From Ottelia alismoides (Eukaryota > Streptophyta > Magnoliopsida > Alismatales > Hydrocharitaceae), in contig JAZKJV010009621.1 of NCBI GenBank assembly GCA_037367405.1, positions 511,501 through 575,500 on the forward strand: DNA of 64,000 nt, written 5' to 3'. Numbering within the stretch: position 1 is the stretch's first letter; every line of letters begins with the position of its first letter. This document shows positions 42,913-55,150 of the stretch, piece after piece. Made by a program: the position numbers and the translations under genes. The notes beneath the pieces were generated by a model. That model did not search any database. It was not told the origin of the DNA and saw only the letters and a list, made by a program, of their open reading frames with translations.

Positions 42913-44828
42913 ATATACTATGTATATACTTTAGCCATAACTCGTACTTTCGGATTTTCCTAATAATATGGCCAATCATTCATTAAAATTCATTAAAATC
43001 CTTAATAAAAAGATGTTACCACTCCTCAAATTCTTTTTATATCTACTGATTAATAAATCAGGTGAAAATGTTTTTTTTGCAAAATGTTTGAAAAAATAGT
43101 TTGAAAATCTTTGTGAAAATCTATTGAAAACTATTTTGAAAACGTTTTGTTACATGTTTTCAACCTTTGTAAAAATGTGTGATTTGTAAAATTTCTTTTC
43201 TTTGTGTGAAATAAAATGTTTGAAAAATGATTTGCGAATGGTTTGAAAAATGGTTGCAAAAATATTTTGAAAAATCTATCTATAGTGTTTTGAAAGCCTT
43301 TGCAAAATGATTTTCAAATGTATGTACATATTTGTAAAATGTTTGTAAAAACTATTTTGAATTATAGTTTTCAAAATAAGTTTGAGGAGTAAAAATCCAC
43401 TATATATATCTATATGTATAAAAATTGATCACTTACCCTTGTAAATTCTTAAAATCCACCTCTTGTAAATATAAGAAGCACTCCCGTGTAAATATTTTAA
43501 CCTAGATTTCAGCCAAAAACTTTTTGATTTCAAAAATCCCAAAAACAGTTGCAAAATTAAAATCCAAAAACAATTGAAAAATCTTTTTGAAAAATACAAA
43601 AAAAATTGCATATGCATCATCATCATCATCTTTTCAAAAATCCATAAAAAGTTCAAAATTTTGAAAAAGTACATCACAAAAATATTTTCTGCATGGCATT
43701 GCATAGCATCCGCATTTTTCGGATTAAGTTTGATAGTTGAACAAGTCTAAGTAAAATCCGGAGATTGGAGCTTGATTGGACCTTAAAATCTACCTAATAA
43801 CAGGAACCTTATAGGAACTGGGTTTGAGGTACTTCAGGTCTAGTTGACTTAATTCTTTGAGGATCACGGGACTTGGTTCAATGGATTCTTGACTGCCTAC
43901 GTAGAGTATTTCGGAGCACACACACGATTCTTGTTGATAATGACCTAACTTGGACACATGCACCTTTCACATGGCTCAACTCAGTTGGAGTGGTGAGGGG
44001 ATTGGATTTGCCGGTATGAGATGCACACAAGTGGAAACATTTGTCCTCCTCTAGGGAGGGAAGTGCACCCCAACCCGTCCAGTGATAAGGAAGTCTGAAG
44101 ACAGGAGAGTGTGGGTTGCAATAAAGCTTCAAAAGAGGGATAGTCTACTGGCTCAAGAGGAAAAACTCCTTATGTAAATGCTGTTGTGAATAGTATTTAA
44201 AAAAAGTTCAGGCATGTACAAAAATAAAAAGCCTGCAAAGTATGTACAAATGTTGTAAAGTCAATAAGCAAGCTTGAGTTCCAAAGTCATATCATGTGAG
44301 CCTGTAGCAGGATGACTTGACTACACTGATCTTGCATCCCAGGATAGGTAGCTACACTGGCTACTGTCCATTCTTCTCTTCACCCCCTCCTCTTGAGCTG
44401 GTTGCCACTTGAACTTAGAAGGGAATACCCCGCTCCTCGAGGATGGAGTTATTGGATTAGGGAATCATTGGGTTGTCGTACTGGAGAAGTTAGTTTCTTT
44501 GCCATTTCAGTTGGGGAGAGCCACCATCACTTACACTGTACGAGTCAGACTCATAGTCGTACGGTTTTCGTATGAATTGAGATATTTCGGACCTGGCTAT
44601 TGAGGAGACTTGAGCAGAGTTTTGGGATTCTCAGGGACTGTTTAATTTCAAATTCGGTTCTCATTAAGGTTTCGTCCGCACTAAAATTCCAAAGGTCCGA
44701 CTTAAGCTCCAAACTTTGATTTTGTGAAGACAAGTTTGATAATTAAACTAAATCCAAGTTCTTCTTTTTCTTCTCTTTCTTTTTCTTCTTGCACTTATTG
44801 CATAAGTGTTTGCTAGGGACTAGCAAAG
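42913..44828 (+). other. Athila 3' non-coding region
   Basis: 43060-43440 is built of TTTGAAAA/TTTGTAAAATG-like repeats; the rest is non-coding. No env-like gene seen. Confidence 0.6.
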
Positions 44829-44844
44829 GTAAAGTATAGGAGGA
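44829..44844 (+). other. Athila polypurine tract
   Basis: GTAAAGTATAGGAGGA directly before the 3' LTR start TGATGC; plus-strand priming site. Confidence 0.75.
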
Positions 44845-45721
44845 TGATGCAACCACATTTCATCATCTTTATTCTATCATTTTGGCCTCAAGAACCCTAG
44901 AAAACGCCTGAAAATAGCATTAAATAGAGCAATTTAGCATTCATGCATATGTGTAAAAAGTGTATAAAATACTGTTTTTAATGCCAAAATTATAGAATAA
45001 AGAAAAGAAAAGAAAAAGAATAAAATATTGTAAATATTTTATGATCCGAAACCCCGAGACCTAGGCATCTTGATGAATAGGTCGACAAGGAATAAAGTAG
45101 GGGGAGATGAGGGTTAAAATACAATAAAAATACCTTATATTTCATTCCTTCTTTATTCATTTTGGGACCTATTTTTGGTTTCACTTTTTGTGCATAAAAT
45201 AAAGAAACTTTGTACATGAAAGTTGTAGATATTTTTATATAGAAAAATACAAAATTGATTTCACTGAAAAATAATGTACAGATAAAAAGTTATGATCTGA
45301 ACAAAATTTCAGAATCCCAACATGTAACGTCCCGCAATTTTCTTTTCGATTTTCCTGAAGTCATAAAACCTATTCAATATTATACTTAAAAGAAGCGTCT
45401 CGTCGCAAGCTTTCCAACGAGTCCAAAAATGCGTAATTCCGAGTTAGGATGTGGGAGATATGCCTGTTTTAGTGAAGGGGGGTCATGGATATTGAGAAGA
45501 TTCATGGTTACAGGATTATATAAATTAATTACAGGTTAGGGCTATTTTTGGGATCCTAAAACTAGGGTTTTAGTCCTAACCTATATTAAGACCCCCATCC
45601 TTCATCTCCCATCATTCCCACCTCTTTCCAAACCCTAATCCATCCCTTTCTTCGGTGCCACCACCATTATCAAAAGCTCTCGAAGCCACGAAACTTCACG
45701 ACAAGAAGAAGACGAGGAGGG

Positions 45722-48700
45722 TGATGAACGTAAAATTCGCCTCTTTAATAAATATAAATAATGCTGTAGTACAGGAGGCGAATTTTGTTCAGCAAAAACC
45801 ACAGACTTTGAATGCTGTGGAATATTTATGCTTGGCAAGTCTACCAAGGTCGAACACAGGGATACGGCAGCCTAATCTGAGTATTGAATTTTGATTCATG
45901 AAGGTATAATGTCAATAAATCTCAATTTCAGGTCCATATGCAATTTATGATGCACTATGATATTTACAAGGCGATGCCATGATGCATGCATTTTTATTTT
46001 GTTTTTATGCAAGTTAAAATGATGCTTGGGCAAACAATGCAAGAAAATATGCATGATGAATAAAATGCTACAATTATACCCTAAAATGTGAGCAACGCAA
46101 TATAGAATGAAGTTAGAGTCTATTTGAATACATCATTAAAAATCGGTCATCAAATCAAGCAAGACAAGTAGCGCATGGTCCCATTTTTCACATAAAAAAT
46201 CACTTAAATTAAAAGAGTGTCAAACGAGACAAATAAGCATGCTAGAATGTAGAGGACAAAATAAGGAGCAAAACGACACTAAAATCATGCAATTTGGACC
46301 TACGATGCTCAAGTTATGCTAAAAACAGTGCAAGGGCATAATTGTAATAAAAATGCAATGAAATAAAGGGATAAATATTACATTTAGGTCCCTGGAAGGA
46401 CCTAAATGTAAATACCAAAAACCGCCTGGGCCATTTTGTAATTTCTCCATTTGCGTGCAGGGGCCTTTTTGCAAATCTTCAAAACCTGGAGGTCCTCCCT
46501 GTAATTTACCCAGTCACGTACGTGGGGGCACGTGCCTGGGGACCAAGGTACAAATATCAATTCTTCTGGGGTCGTTCATGCAATTTACCTAGCACCTCAC
46601 GTGCTACGCACGCGAGGGGCCAGGCTCGGGAGGAGGCACAACTTCGAGACAACGTGGCATCAACTGGAGGTTCGGGGCGAGGTCTGGTCCGCCCGAGCCT
46701 GTAGGCGTGGACAGTAGGCTCGGGTGCCACGTGTCTCTATCTGGACGTTCGGCATTAGGCTCGGGGGACCCGAGCCTATGGTTCGGGAAGGAGGCTCGGA
46801 TCGTCTGTGTGGCGTCATCATGACCGTCCGATCCTGATGATCGGACGGTGCCTGTAACTTCCTCTTCCTCCGCGGCTCGCCGGAGGAGACGGGGCTCCGG
46901 CGAGCTGCTGCTGGCTCCGCCTCGCCTGAAAAGATCGTCGTGAGGTCGACGGAGCTATCTGGATGTGCGGCGAAGTTCCTGGAGCCGAGACGAGGCTCCT
47001 TGGTGGATCAGACGTGCTGCTCGGTGAAGCCTCGCCGGAGGCTGGAAGCTCAAAGATGCTCAGATGAGAGGTCCGGCTATTGAAGATACCTGCAGGGGGT
47101 TAGCGATAGCCGAAGCATGCGAGTGAGTGAGTGAGAGTGGAGTGAGGTGATGAGCCGTCGGAGATGGAGAAGGCGGTGGCTCAGTTGGGTTCCTCCGCCG
47201 TGAAGGCGGAGAAGTTGGGTCGGGGAGCGAGGGGATTCTGGAGGAAGAAGATGGGTACGCGACGGTGCTGGGGGTTTGCCGAAGCTGATGGTGCGATCAG
47301 ATGAAGGTGCCGGTGAATGTAGACGGTGGAGTAAATCGAAGACAACCAAGTAAAAAAAAATAATCTCCTCGCCGGATTGAGGGGCTGGCTGTTGGATCGG
47401 CTTGGGCTGAGCACCTTGGAGGCGCTCCGGTCGTCGCCCAGCTGGTCAGCCTTCTCCAGCGAGCTCGGAGGTGCGCATAGACACCGATACGCGGCGGAGG
47501 AGCCGCGGGTCGACACCAAGTCAACCCCATGATCGCCTCGACATTCCGCCCCTCCGCTGTCACCGGCGGGGCGGAGGAAGCTAGGAGATGGCCCAATAAC
47601 GGTGGACGAGGTGTAGCGGTGGTGGAGCTGGCGATTTATAGGCGGAGGTGTGCGGCGGTTTCAGTGGTGGAGGGACGTTTTGGAGCGAGGGTTTAATGGT
47701 GTGGGAGTGATGGCGAGGAAGGGAGGGGGTTACGCGAGAGAGACGGAGGGAAGGGCGTCGAGGGAGAGGCGTTATGAGAAGGAGAGGTGGTCTGATGTGT
47801 GTGCTAGAAAAGGAAGGGGGTGGCCGGTTGGCGAGCCGTTACGCCTGGGCTGGAGGAAGACGATGATCGACAGTCGTTGGATCTAACGATCCAACGGCTG
47901 GGATGATAGCTTTGATGGAGGATCGCGATTAGATCTTAGGATTAGATCCAGCGGTGGGGGCTAGGTGATGATGAACGGCTCAGATGGTAGTTTGGGTGAG
48001 ATCTAACGGCGAAGGGTAAATGGGTGACGTGGCAAGTTGAGGGGCGTTAGATGATGGGTTTATCGAGCGGTGGAGATTGGAGGGCGACGTGGCAGGTGGC
48101 GGACCGTGGATGAGGGGGTTGATCCTGTGGCTGTGGATGAGGCGGAATGTAGTGGTGGAGATCTGATCTGAGATCAGATCGGGCGGCTGAGGGATGATGC
48201 GTGATCGAACGGTGGAGATGGAGGGGAGACGTGGTGCGTTGAGGGCCATTGGATGAAGATGAGATCGAAGGGCTGTCGTTTAGGAGTTAGGGAGCGGCTT
48301 AGATCAGATCTGGAGTTAAAATTTGACGGTTGGTGATGAAGCGGTGAGGGACGGTGAGGATGAGGTCAATGCTGGAGTGATCTAACGGCCCAGGAGAGGG
48401 TCGGGTGGCGGGAGATGAAGCGGGGCCACGTGGGCGGCCCAGAGGGCGCCACGTGGCCCAATCAGAGCAATTTAAAAATAAATACAAAGAAAAATATAAA
48501 AAGAAATAGTTAGAGGCCGAATTTGGAAAAAGTCAAAACATAAAAGTTGCTCGTCTCGATGAGATCTACAACTTTCATGTTGGTCAAAAAGCCAAAAGAG
48601 GTCATCTGTACAAAAACTATTTTTGGGGGTATTTTTAAGGGGATAAAAACACCGATTTTGTGGTTTTGAGTTGTTTTTGTATTTTTTAGTGGTTTTAAAG

Positions 48701-48919
48701 GTCAGTGAATTATAGACAAAGTGTCTACCTAAATTTTAGGGATTTTTGAATGATAAAATAAATTACAGAAAATAAGAGAATTTAAATACAATAAATTAAT
48801 GGTAATTTATACACAATATAGTACATGATAAAATCAAAGAATTAGAGGTGATCTTTATTGGTTTGTTTAAGCAGGATTTTAATAAGTGGCTTTTAGCATG
48901 ATGAATACGAGATTCATCA
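45722..48919 (-). repeat. 3' LTR of coding-free element
   Basis: 3.20 kb copy of 51413-54604 with a few substitutions and 1-4 nt indels. Confidence 0.85.
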
Positions 48920-50936
48920 TACCCCTATACTTAAACCATGCTCGTCCTCGAGCATCTAAAGAATGAAGGAGTTGGATTAATTCCTGACAGTGCGTGTGAG
49001 AAATTCAAGGCTTGATCTTTTGAAGACCCTTGACCTAAGTGATCCTAAAATTCTGGGTTTATCCAAGCCTTAGTCAGAAGAATTCAACTTCTCTGATTAT
49101 CAGACTCTCTTTTTGTACATATAATATAAGGATATGACATTTAGTGTACTGCATTTCATGAGAGCCGAGTCGATGCATCACCCAAAGTTCCAGTCCCAAA
49201 GATCTTCCTCTAGACCTAATCCTCAATACTAGGGAATAAGTCTATTCTTGCTTCAGTCAACCGTCTCTATAGTTTGTCAGGCTTGAAAAGTGTAGATGGA
49301 CGGCCAGATGATGGAAGGACATGGGATTGTGTCTATTTTTCTCACCCTCACATTGGAACAAGGGGCCTCTCGAGTGCCTTTTACTCAACACATGTAAATT
49401 ATTATTATTTTGTTGATCAATGTGCCCGTCAAGAGAGTGGAGTCGTCTGCACTTGTTTTTCTGGGAATACACCGGGGTGTGTCTCTTTTGAGTATCTAAG
49501 ATACCTTCGACACCCAGACTTGTAGCATTTACGATGCAGAGCCCTTTTTCGGTGTCAGCCCGACTCCTTGTCCTAATTAGCGCTTGGTCCAAGTGGACAC
49601 TTTGAAAATGTTTGGGAGCGCTCGCCATTGGTGGAAGCTCATTTGGAATTTGACTTTGGATTTAGAGCTTTTCCTTTGACATTTCATTTCTTTTGTTGGC
49701 TAGCTCCACTGCTTTTACCAAGAGATTGGCGCACACTGATCAACAAATTCCTTTAAGTTTCATCACACCCTGGCACTTTTAGGTAAATATCAAAGAGATA
49801 GCATATGAATCTTGTTCACATACTGGCTAGGGTTTTTGCTGACACTCAGGTTTTCTGAAGCCTTCATTAACTTTATCCCATCCTCGAATATCATAAGATC
49901 GAGTCTAAATTTAAATCTCTGCTCCTAGTTCCTCAAGTGATATCTCATCTCAGCTCATCACTCATGCAGTTGTGGAAGTGACTGTGCTGAGCATATTTTC
50001 TTGAAGGTAGAGATGAAGAATGCAATATAGCACTCAAATCTTTCAAACCAGAGGAGTGTGGATATTTAAGTCATGAAAACCCTAATGACTACGACATGTT
50101 AACTCAGACTCTCAAGATCACAGAAATCCAGTGTCCTCTAAATCCTCAAGCCTTGAGTGACTGTGAATGCGTCAGGAATACACCAACTCCTTAGGGTAGG
50201 AATTTTTGTGTGATTTTTATCTTTTGCAAATTTTTATGGGTTTTATTTATTTATTTTTTTTTGTGTCGGAGAGACAATGACTGACCCAGGCTCAAATAAA
50301 TAAAAGTATCCACTCTCAGCCAGTATGGGTGTAAGTGCGGGTCGAGACCCGTGATCCTTAAGGACGGTGCCATATGCAGTGTCCTTTAAACCACCCCCTC
50401 TGCTAAGGGAGATCGAGGTTCCCTCACTGAAAATGTCTACTGAGCCTGGTAGTCAGAGTCAAATTCCGAGAAACATTTTTAATTTTTCAATTTTTTTCTT
50501 TTTGAAAAAGGTTATTTACAAAGATTAATTCCTCGATTTTAATTTTTACAGGTTTTTACTCAGTTCCCAAGGTTACCAAAACCCAGCCCAAAAAATAAAA
50601 TTTTAAAAAGTTTTAAAACGCGAGCTAAGGCTAAAGTAATATACAATAATAAACGGTATACCCCCCTATACTTAAATTTGCTATGTCCTCATAGCATAAG
50701 TGCCATGAAGCCAAGGCTCGGTTCAAGTATAGGGTGATATAGCAGGAACTGAGGAGGAGAGTCCCCCTATACTTAGGTCAAAATCGGCCTAAGCATAAGA
50801 AGACAGAATGAGGGAGGGATGAATAGGCAGGTCCCCCCTATACTTAGGCTACAAATAGCCTAAGTAAGATCTGCGTTAGGGGGGTTCTATGATACAAGGG
50901 TGAGGGGGAGGGGGTTCTTGAAAAATAGATACACAC

Positions 50937-50967
<31 letters not shown>

Positions 50968-51392
50968 TGAGTGAGAGAGAGAGAGAGAATGAAATATATA
51001 GGGGGGTGGGGGGTGAGTATGTGCATGTGCAGTGTAGGTGTGTGTGTGTGAGTGAGGGGGGGATTTTTTTTTGAGTACAATATGCAAGACTGAAAATAAA
51101 CATGCAGATGCAATGTTTTTTTTACAACATGCAATGCAATTTGACTGATAAAAAATCCTAGAATTTCTTCACGGCTTCTTTTGCGGCCTCTTCAGCGGAA
51201 GCTCCCAACTTCGCGCCTCCATGACGATCAGGCGTCCCCGATTTTCATGGGCCCTGCCACAAAAGAGAAAAGTTAGAATCTCAAAGAAATTAAATCAGCA
51301 AGTAATGTGCAAAGAAATGATGCATGAGATGAGGACCAAATTTAAATTATTTTTTTAAAAAAATCAAAATCCAAAAATTAAGCAAAGCCGTA
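48920..51392 (-). other. Non-coding interior of the LARD-like element
   Basis: No gag, protease, RT or integrase motif in any frame. Contains the hairpin/purine units (50661-50875), a GA/GT microsatellite (about 50935-51060) and, at 48920-48934, the polypurine tract. Confidence 0.7.
50661..50875 (-). repeat. Polypurine-tract hairpins of the LARD-like element
   Basis: On the minus strand: CTTAGGCTATTTGTAGCCTA then AGTATAGGGGGG (50875-50835); CTTAGGCCGATTTTGACCTA then AGTATAGGGGGA (50795-50752); and TATGAGGACATAGC...AAGTATAGGGGGG (50705-50661). Order, distance to the 3' LTR (about 1.75-1.95 kb) and the last unit match the Athila series at 42398-42912. Confidence 0.8.
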
Positions 51393-51410
51393 TCCCCGGC
51401 AACGGCGCCA
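51393..51410 (-). other. Primer-binding site of coding-free element
   Basis: TGGCGCCGTTGCCGGGGA on the minus strand, two bases after the 5' LTR; same tRNA type as the surrounding Athila, one base different. Confidence 0.85.
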
Positions 51411-51412
51411 TT

Positions 51413-54400
51413 TGATGAACGTAAAATTCGCCTCTTTAATAAATATAAATAATGCTGTAGTACAGGAGGCGAATTTTGTTCAGCAAAAACCACAGACTTT
51501 GAATGCTGTGGAATATTTATGCTTGGCAAGTCTACCAAGGTCGAACACAGGGATACGGCAACCTAATCTGAGTATTGAATTTTGATTCATGAAGGCATAA
51601 TGTCAATAAATCTCAATTTCATGTCCATATGCAATTTATGATGTACTATGATATTTACAAGGCGATGCCATGATGCATGCATTTTTATTTTGTTTTTATG
51701 CAAGTTAAAATGATGCTTGGGCAAACAATGCAAGAAAATATGCATGATGAATAAAATGCTACAATTATACCCTAAAATGTGAGCAACGCAATATAGAATG
51801 AAGTTAGAGTCTATTTGAACACATCATTAAAAATCGGTCATCAAATCAAGCAAGACAAGTAGCGCATGGTCCCATTTTTCACATAAAAAATCACTTAAAT
51901 TAAAAGAGTGTCAAATGAGACAAATAAGCATGCTAGAATGTAGAGGACAAAATAAGGAGAAAAACGACACTAAAATCATGCAATTTGGACCTACGATGCT
52001 CAAGTTATGCTAAAAACAGTGCAAGGGCATAATTGTAATAAAAATACAATGAAATAAAGGGATAAATATTACATTTAGGTCCCTGGAAGGACCTAAATGT
52101 AAATACCAAAAACCGCCTGGGTCATTTGTAATTTCTCCTTTTGCGCGCAGGGGCCTTTTTGCAAATCTTCAAAACCTGGAGGTCCTCCCTGTAATTTACC
52201 CAGTCACGCACGTGGGGGCACGTGCCTGGGGACCAAGGTACAAATATCAATTCTTCTGGGGTCGTTCATGCAATTTACCTAGCACCTCACGTGCTACGCA
52301 CGCGAGGGGTCAGGCTTGGGAGGAGGCACAGCTTCGAGACAACGTGGCATCAACTGGAGGTTCGGGGCGAGGTCTGGTCCGCCCGAGCCTGTAGGCGTGG
52401 ACAGTAGGCTCGGGTGCCACGTGTCTCTATCTGGACCGTTCGGCATTAGGCTCGGGGGACCCGAGCCTATGGTTCGGGAAGGAGGCTCGGATCGTCTGTG
52501 TGGCGTCATCATGACCGTCCGATCCTGATGATCGGACGGTGCCTGTAACTTCCTCTTCCTCCGCGGCTCGCCGGAGGAGACGGGCTCCGGCGAGCTGCTG
52601 CTGGCTCCGCCTCGCCTGAAAAGATCGTCGTGAGGTCGACGAAGCTATCTGGATGTGCGGCGAAGTTCCTGGAGCCGAGACGAGGCTCCTTGGTGGATCA
52701 GACATGCTGCTCGGTGAAGCCTCGCCGGAGGCTGGAAGCTCAAAGATGCTCAGATGAGAGGTCCGGCTATTGAAGATACCTGCAGGGGGTTAGTGATAGC
52801 CGAAGCGTGCGAGTGAGTGAGAGTGGAGTGAGGTGATGAGCCGTCGGAGATGGAGAAGGCGGTGGCTCAGTTGGGTTCCTCCGCCGTGAAGGCGGAGAAG
52901 TTGGGTCGGGGAGCGAGGGGATTCTGGAGGAAGAAGATGGGTACGCGACGGTGCTGGGGGTTTGGCGAAGCTGATGGTGCGATCAGATGAAGGTGGCGGT
53001 GAATGTAGACGGTGGAGTAAATCGAAGACAACCAAGTAAAAAAAATAATCTCCTCGCCGGATTGAGGGGCTGGCGGTTGGATCGGCTTGGGCTGAGCACC
53101 TTGGAGGCGCTCCGGTCGTCGCCCAGCTGGTCAGCCTTCTCCAGCGAGCTCGGAGGTGCGCATAGACACCGATACGCGGCGGAGGAGCCGCGGGTCGACA
53201 CCAAGTCAACCCCATGATCGCCTCGACATTCCGCCCCTCCGTTGTCACCGGCGGGGCGGAGGAAGCTAGGAGATGACCCAATAACGGTGGATGAGGTGTA
53301 GCGGTGGTGGAGCTGGCGATTTATAGGCGGAGGTGTGCGGCGGTTTCAGTGGTGGAGGGACGTTTTGGAGCGAGGGTTTAATGGTGTGGGAGTGATGGCG
53401 AGGAAGGGAGGGGGTTACGCGAGAGAGACGGAGGGAAGGGCGTCGAGGGAGAGGCGTTATGAGAAGGAGAGGTGGTCTGATGTGTGTGCTAGAAAAGGAA
53501 GGGGGTGGTCGGTTGGCGAGCCGTTACGCCTGGGCTGGAGGAAGACGATGATCGACGGCCGTTGGATCTAACGATCCAACGGCTGGGATGATAGCTTTGA
53601 TGGAGGGATCGCGATTAGATCTTAGGATTAGATCCAGCGGTGGGGGGCTAGGTGATGATGAACGGCTCAGATGGTAGTTTGGGTGAGATCTAACGACGAA
53701 GGGTAAATGGGTGACGTGGCAAGTTGAGGGGCGTTAGATGATGGGTTTATCGAGCGGTGGAGATTGGAGGGTGACGTGGCAGGTGGCGGACCGTGGATGA
53801 GGGGGTTGATCCTGTGGCTGTGGATGAGGCGGAATGTAGTGGTGGAGATCTGATCTGAGATCAGATCGGGCGGCTGAGGGATGATGCGTGATCGAACGGT
53901 GGAGATGGAGGGGAGACGTGGTGCGTTGAGGGCCATTGGATGAAGATGAGATCGAAGGGTTGTCGTTTAGGTGTTAGGGAGCGGCTTAGATCAGATCTGG
54001 AATTAAATCTGACGGTTGGTGATGAAGCGGTGAGGGACGGTGAGGATGAGGTCGATGCTGGAGTGATCTAATGGCCCAGGAGAGGGCCGGGTGGCGGGAG
54101 ATGAAGCGGGCCACGTGGGCGGCCCAGAGGGCGCCACGTGGCCCAATCAGAGCAATTTAAAAATAAATACAAAGAAAAATATAAAAGAAATAGTTAGAGG
54201 CCGAATTTGGAAAAAATCAAAACATGAAAGTTGCTCGTCTCGATGAGATCTACAACTTTCATGTTGGTCAAAAAGCCCAAAAGAGGTCATCTGTACAAAA
54301 ACTATTTTTGGGGGTATTTTTAAAGGGGATAAAAACACCGATTTTGTGGTTTTGAGTTGTTTTTTTATTTTTAGTGGTTTTAAAGGTCAGTGAATCATAG

Positions 54401-54604
54401 ACAAAGTGTCTACCTAATTTTTAGGGATTTTTGAATGATAAAATAATTACAGAAAATAAGGGAATTTAAATACAATAAATTAATGGTAATTTATACACAA
54501 TATAGTACATGATAAAATCAAAGAATTAGAGGTGATCTTTATTGGTTTGTTTAAGCAGGGATTTTAATAAGTGGCTTTTAGCATGATGAATACGAGATTC
54601 ATCA
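51413..54604 (-). repeat. 5' LTR of coding-free element
   Basis: 3.19 kb; GC-rich in the middle with many GATC-centred palindromes and ACGTGG boxes. The ORFs here (for example at 53335 and 52790) recur in the other LTR at the same relative position and are repeat-derived. Confidence 0.85.
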
Positions 54605-55066
54605 GGAGGGCCATCGTAAGGGAAAGGCAAGCCTCTCATCGGGTTCGTGATCGAGCGATCGAGCACGTGGATCAAAGACGTGCACGGGTATAGGTAACAG
54701 ATCTTGACTCTCTCCCCTTCATTTTTCACATACTTTGCGATTTGGAGATTGTCAATGTATGGGGTTGAATATCCGATTTTGATCCTACCCCATGGATCAT
54801 CTTTTGCTGTTGGTGCATCGTGATTTCCGTTCTCCTAAACTTTATACTTTTAATGTAAATATGGTCGGGTCTTCGTTCCTGGGAGTGCCTTATGATCTCC
54901 GATTTTCGATATTACCGAATGTTGTGACCTGCTCTAATCTTGCAAAAAAAACGTTGTAATAAAATAGCAATTGCAGTCGTAGGTACTAAGTTAAGAGTAC
55001 GCATATGGGGGCAATACCAATGGTACACCAAACTATAATATGATGATATTGGAAATATTGCGAATA

Positions 55067-55150
55067 GACAGAAGATGCAACTTTCTATTTGTTGCATGGA
55101 CGGATTTGTTAGACAGAAGATGCAACTTTCTATTTGTTGCATGGACGGAT
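55067..55150. repeat. Two tandem copies of a ~44-bp unit in the solo LTR
   Basis: GACAGAAGATGCAACTTTCT and TATTTGTTGCATGGACGGAT occur twice in direct succession. Confidence 0.85.

Larger units (their letters stand above)
45722..54604 (-). mobile_element. Coding-free LTR element (LARD-like), Athila derivative
   Basis: 8.88 kb on the minus strand: LTRs 51413-54604 (3,192 bp) and 45722-48919 (3,198 bp), both TGATGAACG...GATTCATCA as read on the plus strand. GGAGGG is repeated at 45716-45721 and 54605-54610 (target duplication of 5-6 bp). Primer site at 51393-51410 is the Athila type, and the polypurine tract (48920-48934) is AAGTATAGGGGTA on the minus strand. The 2.5-kb interior has no gag or pol but retains Athila-like hairpins. 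LTRs differ by about 2% in the first 800 bp by eye, younger than the host Athila. Confidence 0.85.

Noticed and set aside
46522..48487. ORFs of about 60-112 codons, repeated at 52212-54338
   Set aside because: They lie in the two LTRs of one element; repetition reflects LTR identity, not two genes.
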